From Anaerolineae bacterium (GTDB lineage Bacteria > Chloroflexota > Anaerolineae > JAADDB01): 6,080 nt of DNA. A program made the position numbers and the translations under genes. The stretch is from positions 1-6,080 of the forward strand of contig WGAA01000111.1 in NCBI GenBank assembly GCA_015489285.1. Reading direction: 5' to 3'. Of this stretch, positions 1 through 5,804 are shown in pieces (positions within the stretch are counted from its first letter, which is position 1; every line of letters starts with the position of its first letter). Below the pieces are notes generated by a model. It was not told the DNA's origin. It did no database searches and saw only the letters and a list, made by a program, of their open reading frames with translations.

Positions 1-1
1 A

Positions 2-20
2 AGGCCGCTGGAAGCGGCCT
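2..20. repeat. Stem-loop 1, perfect 8-bp hairpin
   Basis: AGGCCGCT at 2-9 pairs perfectly with AGCGGCCT at 13-20 around a GGA loop. The same sequence with two substitutions recurs at 101-119, so this is a repeated unit. The flanks are A-rich on the left and TAA on the right, without a real T-tract, so a terminator role for a gene to the left is possible but not shown. Confidence 0.7.
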
Positions 21-37
21 AAGTAGAGCGCCCTACC

Positions 38-72
38 CAGACTTCCGAAGTCTCGCAGACTTCGGAAGTCTG
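38..72. repeat. Stem-loop 2, perfect 16-bp inverted repeat with internal symmetry
   Basis: Positions 38-53 are the exact reverse complement of 57-72, with a 3-nt CGC loop, which gives a 16-bp stem. Each arm is itself a near-palindrome (AGACTTC, one base, GAAGTCT), so the 35-nt block is four alternating copies of one heptamer and its complement. It could fold as one long hairpin or as two 7-bp hairpins side by side. The function is unknown. It looks like a REP-type intergenic element or a terminator, but no T-tract follows. Confidence 0.75.
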
Positions 73-100
73 AACCAGACCCCGTGCTACATTGAAGCAA

Positions 101-119
101 AGGTCGCCGGAAGCGGCCT
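101..119. repeat. Stem-loop 3, diverged copy of stem-loop 1
   Basis: This sequence matches 2-20 except at two positions (C to T in the left arm, T to C next to the loop). The stem keeps seven pairs, one of them a G-T pair, and loses the innermost one. It is followed by TAA, as in the first copy. Retaining the outer stem while the bases drift fits a structure-bearing repeat. Confidence 0.6.
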
Positions 120-125
120 AAAAGG

Positions 126-144
126 AGCCTCCTTCGAGGAGGCT
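126..144. terminator. Stem-loop 4, terminator-like hairpin
   Basis: AGCCTCCT at 126-133 pairs perfectly with AGGAGGCT at 137-144 around a TCG loop, and the right arm runs into TTT (144-146). An A-run lies on the left (120-123). A stable GC-rich stem followed by a short T-run resembles an intrinsic terminator for a plus-strand gene lying left of the window. The T-run is too short for a firm call, and it may simply be one of the hairpin cluster here. Confidence 0.4.
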
Positions 145-157
145 TTGCCCTAACGTA

Positions 158-179
158 GCCCAGAGGTTCAGCTCTGGGC
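158..179. repeat. Stem-loop 5, perfect 8-bp hairpin
   Basis: GCCCAGAG at 158-165 is the reverse complement of CTCTGGGC at 172-179, with a GTTCAG loop. It is the last of five stem-loops within the first 180 bases. Its arms are unrelated in sequence to the others. No T-tract follows. Confidence 0.6.
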
Positions 180-214
180 GGGGGAGCGCGAGATTCGCCC
201 GGCGCTGCTTATGA

Positions 215-242
215 CGTCAGGCGTCACACGTCATGCGTCAGA
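215..242. repeat. Heptamer array 1, left copy, four CGTCANN units
   Basis: Four adjacent heptamers are present: CGTCAGG, CGTCACA, CGTCATG and CGTCAGA. The first five bases are invariant and the last two vary. The corresponding array at 5805-5846 has six units. Confidence 0.75.
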
Positions 243-259
243 GCATGGCGTGTTTATCG

Positions 260-284
260 GGTTGGCGCGATCACAAGCATCTTG
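260..284. repeat. Spacer core copy A (GGTTGGC, 14-nt gap, CTTG)
   Basis: GGTTGGC at 260-266 is followed by CTTG at 281-284, with start-to-start spacing of 21 nt. The same pair with the same spacing occurs at 358-382 and 5928-5952. This copy lies between arrays 1 and 2; the other two lie between arrays 2 and 3. Confidence 0.5.
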
Positions 285-292
285 GCCGACGG

Positions 293-349
293 CGTAATCC
301 GTGATGCGTGATGACGTGATTTGTAATGCGTAATTCGTGATGCGTAGTT
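293..349. repeat. Heptamer array 2, left copy, eight CGTGATG-type units
   Basis: The units are CGTAATC, CGTGATG, CGTGATG, an extra A at 314, then CGTGATT, TGTAATG, CGTAATT, CGTGATG and CGTAGTT. The single extra A, which shifts phase inside the run, is found at the matching place in the right copy (5891), so the slip predates duplication of the element. Confidence 0.8.
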
Positions 350-357
350 TAGAGCCG

Positions 358-382
358 GGTTGGCGCGGTAGGGTCAACCTTG
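358..382. repeat. Spacer core copy B (GGTTGGC, 14-nt gap, CTTG)
   Basis: GGTTGGC at 358-364 and CTTG at 379-382 are spaced 21 nt start to start, as in the copies at 260 and 5928. It is the non-heptamer core joining arrays 2 and 3. Both elements keep this spacer at identical length. Confidence 0.55.
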
Positions 383-397
383 TCCCCACGCCAGCCC

Positions 398-432
398 TTT
401 AATCGTTAATCGTCACCCGTTAATCGTCGTCT
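398..432. repeat. Heptamer array 3, left copy, GTTAATC-type units
   Basis: The units are TTTAATC, GTTAATC, GTCACCC, GTTAATC and a decayed GTCGTCT. The same five-unit pattern, with the odd third and fifth units in the same places, occurs at 5968-6002. Confidence 0.75.
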
Positions 433-481
433 TCCCACCAGGCTCCTCACCGTCACGCCAAAACGGTTTCCACGCCAGTCG

Positions 482-516
482 GTTACTCGTTACTCGTCAC
501 TCGTTACTCGTTGCTC
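482..516. repeat. Heptamer array 4, left copy, five GTTACTC-type units
   Basis: The units are GTTACTC twice, GTCACTC, GTTACTC and GTTGCTC, without interruption. The array overlaps the minus-strand radical SAM gene: its units at 497-516 encode that protein's last residues and its stop codon. Confidence 0.8.
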
Positions 517-2209
517 TAAACGCCCATGCGGGGTCGCAGGCGCCGCAGGCCAGGCAGCCTTTCGCGGCCGGAGGACAGTGGTGGCCCACACGCGCCTGTT
601 GGGCCAATCGCCACTCGCGCAGCAAGTACTTGCGCTTCACGCGAACCCCCACGATGTCCCACGGGAGGGGGGCTTGGGGATCCCGGGCGCCCAAAAACGT
701 CTCCATCTGCAACCCCCGTGCCTCCAGCGCCCGGGCAAACGCGCGCGGGGTCAAGCGTTCCAGCCCGGCCAGAACCGGGGCCAAGCGGCGATCCCCGCGG
801 GCAAGAACACCCTGAATCTCGGCCCAGCGGGGATTATCCGCGCGGACCACAACCCGGTGTCCCGCCAGGGCCCGGGCGATACGGCGCTGGCGGGCCTTGA
901 TCACAGACGCCGGGGTCATGGGCAACCACTGGAAGGGCGTATGGGGCTTGGGCACGAAAGGCGTCGCGTTGATAATCAGCGTCCGGCGGAACCGCCCGCG
1001 CACCTCCTTGACAAAGGCCACCAACGCCTCGATATCCTCCTCCCTCTCCGTGGGGTGTCCGACCATGAAGTACAACTTCAACTGGGGGAACCGCAACCGT
1101 TCGGCCAGATCCACCGCGGCCAACAGATCCTCCACCTGCTGCGTCTTGTTGATCACATCCCGCAACCGCTGACTCCCCGCCTCCGGGGCGATGGTCAACG
1201 TGCGCGTGCCGCTTGCGGCCAGCGCCTCCACCAGGGGGACACTGATGGGGTCCGTGCGCATGGAGGACACACTGATGCGCGCGCCCATCTCCCTCAGGCG
1301 GACGGCCAGCGTATCGATATGCGCGTAATCGGACACCGCCGCGGCGACAAGCCCGATTTTCTCCGTGTGTCGCAACCCCTCTCGCGCCCACTCCAGGACC
1401 ACCTCCAACGGCTGCTCCCGGGGGGGACGGTAAATGTACCCGGCCAAACAAAAACGGCATCCCCGTCCGCACCCACGCCCGATCTCCATCAAATGCATAT
1501 TCGAGAACTCCGTCGCCCGGGTGTATATCGCAGTCACCGGGGGGACCAGCGTCGGATCCCGGACCCACAAACGTTCGATGGGGTGAAAGGCCGGATGGGT
1601 GGGGTCACTCACGTGGCGGGTAGGGACGTAGATGCCGGGCACCTGGGCCAGCGCGTCCAACAACCGGCTGCGGTCCTCCCGGTGGGCCTCCACCAGCCCC
1701 ACGAGCGTCTCCACCACCTCCTCCCCCTCGCCGATGACCAGCGCGTCGAAGAAGGGGGCGATGGGCTCCGGGTTCATACTCACCGCCGGTCCTCCGGCGA
1801 TGATCAGAGGCCACGGGCGACCGTCGTGCTGTCGCGACGACTCCCGCTCCTCGGCCAGGAGGGGAATACGCCCCTGGCGGAGCATCTCCGTCACGTTGAA
1901 ATAATCCATCTCATACGAGATGGTAAACGCGAACACATCCGCCTCGTTGACCGGCCGTTGGGACTCGTAACTGAGGAGGGGGTGCCCCGCCTCCACATCT
2001 TCCTTATCCCAAAAGGTGCGTTCGCAGACCACATGGGGGAACCGGTTGAACGCGCGGTACATGGTGTGGAGGGCCAGGCTGGACATGCCCACGTAATACG
2101 TGTTGGGGAAAGCCAACACCACGCGGATACGTCCGCCCCACTCCTTGTACACCGTCCCGATCTCCTGGGACAACCGGTCTCGAATGCCCTTGATCTGCTT
2201 CCAGCTCAT
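497..2209 (-). CDS. B12-binding domain radical SAM protein (TIGR03960-like)
   Basis: A 570-residue protein predicted to be a cytoplasmic radical S-adenosylmethionine enzyme; the reaction catalysed by this family is not known to me. Residues about 27-175 form a B12-binding-like Rossmann region (RVVLAFPNTYYVGM, IIAGGPAVSMNPEP, LVIGEGEEVV) without the DxHxxG cobalt-ligand motif. The [4Fe-4S] motif CxxxCxxC is C247, C251 and C254 in GRGCGRGCRFC. TIAPEAGSQRLR and KLYFMVGHPTE are typical core strands of the Elp3/MiaB/NifB type. The tail has LPWDIVGVRVKRKYLLREW and a cysteine cluster (C545, C552, C555, C558), which I associate with TIGR03960. ATG at 2209 is chosen: a TTG 51 bp upstream (2260) has no ribosome site and lies near the predicted transcription start. 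The site before the ATG is weak and close (AAAAGGG). The last six codons (ACG AGT AAC GAG TGA and the preceding GCA) fall in a heptamer array. The usual partner, TIGR03936/DUF2344, is not in this window. Confidence 0.88.
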   Translation of the reverse strand: MSWKQIKGIRDRLSQEIGTVYKEWGGRIRVVLAFPNTYYVGMSSLALHTMYRAFNRFPHVVCERTFWDKEDVEAGHPLLSYESQRPVNEADVFAFTISYEMDYFNVTEMLRQGRIPLLAEERESSRQHDGRPWPLIIAGGPAVSMNPEPIAPFFDALVIGEGEEVVETLVGLVEAHREDRSRLLDALAQVPGIYVPTRHVSDPTHPAFHPIERLWVRDPTLVPPVTAIYTRATEFSNMHLMEIGRGCGRGCRFCLAGYIYRPPREQPLEVVLEWAREGLRHTEKIGLVAAAVSDYAHIDTLAVRLREMGARISVSSMRTDPISVPLVEALAASGTRTLTIAPEAGSQRLRDVINKTQQVEDLLAAVDLAERLRFPQLKLYFMVGHPTEREEDIEALVAFVKEVRGRFRRTLIINATPFVPKPHTPFQWLPMTPASVIKARQRRIARALAGHRVVVRADNPRWAEIQGVLARGDRRLAPVLAGLERLTPRAFARALEARGLQMETFLGARDPQAPLPWDIVGVRVKRKYLLREWRLAQQARVGHHCPPAAKGCLACGACDPAWAFRATSNE

Positions 2210-2266
2210 ACCCTTTTCTACGTTGGGGAAAGAGGGGTGGTTCCTTCCGCCTCGAGTCAAAGGACA

Positions 2267-2295
2267 ATGTTACCGGAAGGGGAAGATTCCGCCAA
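2267..2295 (-). promoter_or_regulatory. Putative sigma-70-type promoter for the radical SAM gene
   Basis: On the minus strand TTGGCG (2295-2290, four of six consensus bases) and TAACAT (2272-2267, four of six) are separated by exactly 17 bp. Transcription would start near 2260, giving a leader of about 50 nt before the ATG at 2209. This rests on motif match alone. Confidence 0.4.
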
Positions 2296-2313
2296 TTGAC
2301 AAAGCGACCGAAC

Positions 2314-2342
2314 TTGTTCCCCCCTCCCTTTTTCCCTATAAT
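2314..2342 (+). promoter_or_regulatory. Putative sigma-70-type promoter for secG and the solute-binding gene
   Basis: A perfect TATAAT lies at 2337-2342, with TTGTTC (2314-2319, three of six) 17 bp upstream. Transcription would start near 2349, about 54 nt before the secG ATG. A perfect TTGACA at 2296-2301 is too far away (35-bp gap) to pair with this -10 box. The spacer is strongly C/T-rich. Confidence 0.55.
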
Positions 2343-2388
2343 GGCAAATCGAGTGTGGACCGGAACAACGGTCTCGAAAACGAGATGT

Positions 2389-2393
2389 GGAGG
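2389..2393 (+). promoter_or_regulatory. secG ribosome binding site
   Basis: GGAGG lies 9 nt before ATG 2403. It selects that start over the in-frame ATG at 2385, for which the site would fall inside the coding sequence. Confidence 0.8.
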
Positions 2394-2402
2394 ACAGAAC
2401 TC

Positions 2403-2624
2403 ATGAGCACATATTTGTACATCGTCCAAATCCTTCTGGGCATTGCCCTGATCGTCCTCGTCCTGGTACAGACCAAGGGGTCCGGGCTGAGCGGCGTCTT
2501 CGGTCAGGACACGGCCGTCTACCGGACACGGCGAGGCCTGGAAAAGACCCTGTTCAACGCCACCATCGGCGTTTCCGTCGCCTTCTTCCTGATCTCCCTG
2601 CTGACGGTGATCGTTTCCGGGTAA
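2403..2624 (+). CDS. secG: Preprotein translocase subunit SecG
   Basis: A 73-residue integral membrane protein, the small accessory subunit of the SecYEG translocon that assists SecA-driven export of unfolded proteins. Two hydrophobic helices are visible, about residues 4-22 (YLYIVQILLGIALIVLVLV) and 51-71 (ATIGVSVAFFLISLLTV). The connecting loop carries the family signature: Gln and Lys-Gly-Ser-Gly after helix 1 (VQTKGSGLSGVFG), then RTRRGLEKTLFNATI before helix 2. The length is normal for the short form of SecG. It has its own promoter and a good ribosome site. The downstream solute-binding gene starts 8 bp after its stop, so the two are probably co-transcribed. I am sure of the family; there is no sign of damage. 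Confidence 0.95.
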   Translation: MSTYLYIVQILLGIALIVLVLVQTKGSGLSGVFGQDTAVYRTRRGLEKTLFNATIGVSVAFFLISLLTVIVSG

Positions 2625-2632
2625 GGCGCACC

Positions 2633-4309
2633 TTGGGACGGGTACACCGCTGGCAGCTCTTCATTGCCGCGTTAGGAGCGCTTCTCCTCATCGGGCTACT
2701 GGGAAGAGCCTCCTCCCGTTACGAGACCGCGTTGATTCCCACCTATGGGGGAACGTATCGGGAGGGGCTGGCCGGCGCGCCCCGGACCATCAACCCCCTC
2801 CTGGCCTCCCTCAACCGGGTCGACGGAGAACTCACCGCGCTCCTCTACCGGGGGCTGGCCCGCTTCGACGAACAGGGCCGTGTCGTCCCCGACCTGGCCG
2901 ACGGGTGGGATATCTCCCCCGACGCGCGCGTCTTCACCGTCCGCCTCTCCCCCCGTTACCAATGGCAAGACGGCACCCCCGTAACCATCGAAGACGTCCT
3001 CTTCACCTTCCGCACCCTGCAAGATCCCGATTTCCCCGGCGACCCCGCGCTCAAGACCCTGTGGCAAAGTGTCCGGGTGGAGCGGGTAGAGGGAGACCGG
3101 GTGCGCTTCACCCTCCCCGAACCTTTTGCCCCCTTCCTGGACCAGTTGACGGTGGGGTTGCTTCCGGCCCACGTGTGGGCCTCGGTGCCCGTGCGTGAGA
3201 TGGACCGCATGGTCCGCCCCCCCGTGGGGAACGGGCCCTTCGTCCTCACCGCGGCCGAACCCGTGAGCCTCACCCTCCGGCCGAACGACCGGTTCCCCGG
3301 ACCGCGCCCCTACATCCGGCGTGTCCGCTGGACCTTCTATCCCGACGACGCGGCCGTCGTCGAAGCCTACGCGCGGGGGGAGATCGACGGCATCGCCCAC
3401 ATCCGCCCCCAGGATCTCCCCCGGGTGCAATCCTTTGCCGACGCCAACCTCTTCTTCAGCCCCATGCCCGGCTTCGCCGTCCTCCTCCCCAACCTGAAGA
3501 ACCCCAACGTCCCTTTCTTCCGGGAAAGGGAGGTGCGCCAGGCCCTCCTCTACGCGCTGGACCGGGAAGCCCTCATCGAAACCTACCTTCACGGGATGGG
3601 GACCGTGGCCCATTCCCCCTTCATGCCCCACTCCTGGGCCTACGACGCCCATGTCCCCCGCTACACCTATGACCCGGAACGGGCGAAACAGCTCCTCCGG
3701 GACGCGGGATGGTGGGACAGGGACGGGGACGGCATCGTGGACAAGGAGGGACAGCCCCTGCGCTTCATCCTCCTGGGGGACGACGACCCGGCGCGGGCGG
3801 CCATGCTGCGCGCCATTGCCCGCCAATGGCGTGCCATCGGCGTCGACGCGGTGCCCAAGCCCATCACCTTTGCCGGTCTGGTGCGGGACTTCCTCGAACC
3901 CCGCACCTTCGAGATGGCCCTCCTCTTCTGGGAAATCTACGGCGACCCCGACCCCTACCCCCTGTGGCACTCCACCCAAGCCGCCGCGGGCGGGCAGAAT
4001 TACGCGGGGTGGGAGAACCCCGACGCGGATGCCCTCATGGAGGAAGCGCGCCGCACCCCCGACCTCAACCGGCGTATCCGCCTCTATCACGCGTTCCAGC
4101 GGCTTTTTGCCCAGGAAGTTCCCGGACTCCTTCTCTACCATCCCCTTTACGGATTCGCCATCCGTGACCGGGTGAAAAACGTCTCCCCGGGCCCCATCTA
4201 CCTTCCCGTGGACCGATATCGCACCTTTCCCCAATGGTACCTGCGGGTCAAACGGGTTCCCGTCACCGCCATCACCCCTACTTCCTCACCGCGTCCCTCC
4301 GGCCCTTAG
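2633..4309 (+). CDS. Family-5 (peptide-type) ABC transporter solute-binding protein
   Basis: A 558-residue extracytoplasmic solute-binding protein of the SBP_bac_5 (OppA/DppA-like) family, which captures oligopeptides or other small ligands for an ABC importer. The start is TTG 2633: the AAGG of GTAAGGCG, overlapping the secG stop, lies 6 nt upstream, and a clean export signal follows. Residues 9-24 are one hydrophobic helix after basic residues; no lipobox cysteine is present, so it is anchored by an uncleaved helix or cleaved near ASS (26-28). Family landmarks in order: GWDISPDARVFTVRL (91-105), WQDGTPVTIEDVLFTF (111-126), NGPFVLT (200-206), VRQALLYALDREALIE (301-316), YDPERAKQLLRDAGW (346-360), an acidic DRDGDGIVD loop (362-370) and a C-terminal lobe ending near 535. 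The tail is Pro/Ser/Thr-rich. No permease or ATPase gene is adjacent, so the ligand and partner are unknown. It overlaps the convergent hydrolase gene by 24 bp. Confidence 0.9.
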   Translation: MGRVHRWQLFIAALGALLLIGLLGRASSRYETALIPTYGGTYREGLAGAPRTINPLLASLNRVDGELTALLYRGLARFDEQGRVVPDLADGWDISPDARVFTVRLSPRYQWQDGTPVTIEDVLFTFRTLQDPDFPGDPALKTLWQSVRVERVEGDRVRFTLPEPFAPFLDQLTVGLLPAHVWASVPVREMDRMVRPPVGNGPFVLTAAEPVSLTLRPNDRFPGPRPYIRRVRWTFYPDDAAVVEAYARGEIDGIAHIRPQDLPRVQSFADANLFFSPMPGFAVLLPNLKNPNVPFFREREVRQALLYALDREALIETYLHGMGTVAHSPFMPHSWAYDAHVPRYTYDPERAKQLLRDAGWWDRDGDGIVDKEGQPLRFILLGDDDPARAAMLRAIARQWRAIGVDAVPKPITFAGLVRDFLEPRTFEMALLFWEIYGDPDPYPLWHSTQAAAGGQNYAGWENPDADALMEEARRTPDLNRRIRLYHAFQRLFAQEVPGLLLYHPLYGFAIRDRVKNVSPGPIYLPVDRYRTFPQWYLRVKRVPVTAITPTSSPRPSGP

Positions 4310-5743
4310 CGCGAAGAACTCCCACACCAGGTGGGAAACATCCTCGAACGTGGGATTGGACAGATCCCACACCAGCCACTCGTTGGGCGTACACAGGAAG
4401 AGGGAGAGGACGTACGGTCCCTCGGGGCCCCAAATCGCCGCCACATCCCCGTGGGTATCGGGCGCGTACCCGTGCTTGTGCACATACCGGGTCCCCTCGG
4501 GCAAACCGCCGGGCAGCAAGGCCTGGGTCACGGGGTTCTCCGCCAGCAGATCCAACAGGTCCGCACACTCCTCGGGCCGGAAATCGTCGGGGTACGCGGC
4601 CAACAGCGTCCCCTTCCCCTGGCTACACTCGACGATCATGCCGAGCACCAGAGCGATCTCCTCCGGCGTCGTTTGCACCAGGGGGTCGGGATAGGTGGTG
4701 AAGCGGGGGTTCTGGTTGGCCGGGGTCTTCACCTGACGGGGTGGGGGGTGACGCCAGTCGTAAGGGGCGATGATGAAGCTGTTCTTCAACCCCAAACTGT
4801 GGAGGAAGGCCGTTACCCGTTCGGCCCCGCGCACCGGATCCCCCTTCCCCAGGAAGGCGAGGACTTTGTTGGCCGTGTAATTGCCCGCGCCCGTCGTACT
4901 CGTAATCGTCTGCTGCATCCAATCGCGCAATTCCCCCTGGGGCAAGTGGTCCAGGTCCTTGTACACCAGGAGGAGGATGGGGATCTTCATGGTACTCATG
5001 CCCGAATACGCGATGTCGTTCGCGTGGACGCCGGCTTCCTCCCCCGTGGGCAGGAGGCGGAGGAACACGGATGCAATGCCGGGGAACGCGGCCAACCGGG
5101 TTTGCAGCGCGCGTTGCAACACCTCTATCCCCGGCCGCGGGGGCGGCGTCCGCTTCACGACCAGGTGGGCCACCCGGTCCCCTCCGATCTGCTTGAACGC
5201 GGTGATGATGCGCGGCACCGACGCGGCCTTGTCCAGGGCTCGGCCTGCCGCGGGCGGCCGCCAGGAGGACCGCCCCTCCTGGACCACCAGCGCGGGCGCG
5301 CGGGGGGGACGGTCGTACCGCCGGGCCACCTCCTCCAGCCACCCGTCCAGCCGTGCCGGATCCCACTCCACCAGCAGGGGAACGTCGTGGGGGGGCAAAG
5401 GGCGACCGAGCAGGTAGAAGAGGAAGGCCTTTGCCATGTACGTGCGGGTGCCCACCGCGCGGGCCTGGCCGATCATCACCCGCGTCTTCACCCGGAATCC
5501 GATCTCATCGGCCCGGAGGATGAGCCGTTCCTCCTCGTAATACACGGCCACCGGCTCGGTGAAAAGGCGGCGCAGGTGGGCCTCCACCTCCGTCGGGGTG
5601 CGCCCGTTTATCCTCTGGCCTCCCAGCGTCACCCCGGGGGGGATGACGCCCAACTGGGCCCGCCAGGCCCGATACACCGGCCAGAGGAACGCGCCTCCCA
5701 CCGCCAGCAGCAGCAACAGCAACACACCCGACCGTCGTCCCAT
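4286..5743 (-). CDS. Exported PG_binding_4 / class A beta-lactamase-fold serine hydrolase
   Basis: A 485-residue protein with an N-terminal membrane segment (residues 7-22, Leu-rich) after MGRR, so it is probably anchored outside the cell membrane. Residues about 33-100 (PPGVTLGGQRINGRTPTEVE, then ADEIGFRV) match the PG_binding_4 domain also found next to VanW domains. Residues about 215-480 match the beta-lactamase-like serine hydrolase fold (Beta-lactamase2). The nucleophile motif SxxK is S250-T-M-K253, the third motif is K423-H-G instead of KTG, and TTPEE (358-362) precedes a conserved helix. The canonical SDN is not visible: the aligned place reads GNYTAN (287-292). No class A general-base glutamate is evident. 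A cell-wall role (carboxypeptidase, transpeptidase or wall sensing) is more likely than antibiotic hydrolysis. AGGAGG 6 nt upstream supports ATG 5743. Confidence 0.85.
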   Translation of the reverse strand: MGRRSGVLLLLLLAVGGAFLWPVYRAWRAQLGVIPPGVTLGGQRINGRTPTEVEAHLRRLFTEPVAVYYEEERLILRADEIGFRVKTRVMIGQARAVGTRTYMAKAFLFYLLGRPLPPHDVPLLVEWDPARLDGWLEEVARRYDRPPRAPALVVQEGRSSWRPPAAGRALDKAASVPRIITAFKQIGGDRVAHLVVKRTPPPRPGIEVLQRALQTRLAAFPGIASVFLRLLPTGEEAGVHANDIAYSGMSTMKIPILLLVYKDLDHLPQGELRDWMQQTITSTTGAGNYTANKVLAFLGKGDPVRGAERVTAFLHSLGLKNSFIIAPYDWRHPPPRQVKTPANQNPRFTTYPDPLVQTTPEEIALVLGMIVECSQGKGTLLAAYPDDFRPEECADLLDLLAENPVTQALLPGGLPEGTRYVHKHGYAPDTHGDVAAIWGPEGPYVLSLFLCTPNEWLVWDLSNPTFEDVSHLVWEFFALRAGGTR

Positions 5744-5746
5744 ATC

Positions 5747-5755
5747 CCTCCTCCT
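5747..5755 (-). promoter_or_regulatory. Strong ribosome binding site of the hydrolase gene
   Basis: The minus strand reads GGAAGGAGGAGGGAT just before ATG 5743. It holds two overlapping AGGAGG matches, at spacings of 6 and 3 nt. This fixes the start codon. Confidence 0.8.
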
Positions 5756-5761
5756 TCCCCC

Positions 5762-5789
5762 ATTCTACGACCTCCGGAGTCGGCGGCAA
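5762..5789 (-). promoter_or_regulatory. Putative promoter of the hydrolase gene
   Basis: TAGAAT (5767-5762, five of six -10 bases) lies 16 bp downstream of TTGCCG (5789-5784, four of six -35 bases) on the minus strand. Transcription would start near 5755, leaving a leader of only about 12 nt that consists of the ribosome site. The first heptamer array begins 15 bp upstream of the -35 box. The short leader makes this a moderate call. Confidence 0.35.
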
Positions 5790-5804
5790 AAACGTGAGGC
5801 GCGA

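Larger units (their letters stand above)
215..516. repeat. Left composite heptamer-repeat element (copy 1)
   Basis: This is an ordered set of four tandem 7-bp arrays: CGTCATG type (215-242), CGTGATG type (293-349), GTTAATC type (398-432) and GTTACTC type (482-516), with spacers between them. The same order recurs at 5805-6045. From 343 to 435 it aligns without a gap to 5913-6005 at about 71 of 93 identical bases, counted by eye. It carries about 35 extra bases between arrays 3 and 4 and one extra heptamer in array 2. It contains no ORF of its own, no terminal inverted repeats and no obvious target-site duplication. Its final array forms the 3' end of the radical SAM gene. It resembles cyanobacterial heptanucleotide STRRs in unit length only; the role is unknown. 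Confidence 0.75.

Noticed and set aside
215..516. CRISPR array
   Set aside because: The units are 7 bp, tandem and degenerate, with no unique spacers of constant length and no 23-40 bp palindromic repeat.
2210..2260. TTG 2260 as the start of the radical SAM gene
   Set aside because: It has no ribosome site and sits near the predicted transcription start, and the added 17 residues (TRGGRNHPSFPNVEKG) do not look like family sequence.
578..2299. 573-residue plus-strand ORF opposite the radical SAM gene
   Set aside because: It is antisense to a gene with clear family motifs. Its translation is rich in His, Gln, Arg and Pro, shows no domain, and is typical of an open antisense frame in GC-rich DNA.
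2387..2632. 5' extension of the solute-binding frame through secG
   Set aside because: It would overlap all of secG and place hydrophilic, Arg/Pro-rich sequence before the export signal. TTG 2633 has a ribosome site and a proper signal segment.
2696..4234. 512-residue minus-strand ORF opposite the solute-binding gene
   Set aside because: The translation is a Gly/Val/Glu-rich low-complexity shadow. The plus strand encodes a recognisable family-5 binding protein over the same bases.
4320..4336. Hairpin TCCCAC/GTGGGA as a terminator for the solute-binding gene
   Set aside because: It lies inside the convergent hydrolase coding sequence, has only six pairs and lacks a T-tract.
5705..5726. CAG/CAA trinucleotide run as a microsatellite
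   Set aside because: It is the coding sequence of the poly-Leu signal helix (CTG/TTG codons on the minus strand), which explains the pattern.
4286..5743. Antibiotic-resistance class A beta-lactamase
   Set aside because: The SDN and general-base glutamate are not visible, KTG is altered, and a PG_binding_4 domain is attached. A cell-wall role fits better.
4331..5797. 488-residue plus-strand ORF opposite the hydrolase gene
   Set aside because: It is a His/Gln/Arg-rich antisense frame without motifs. The minus strand has a signal anchor, SxxK and a strong ribosome site.
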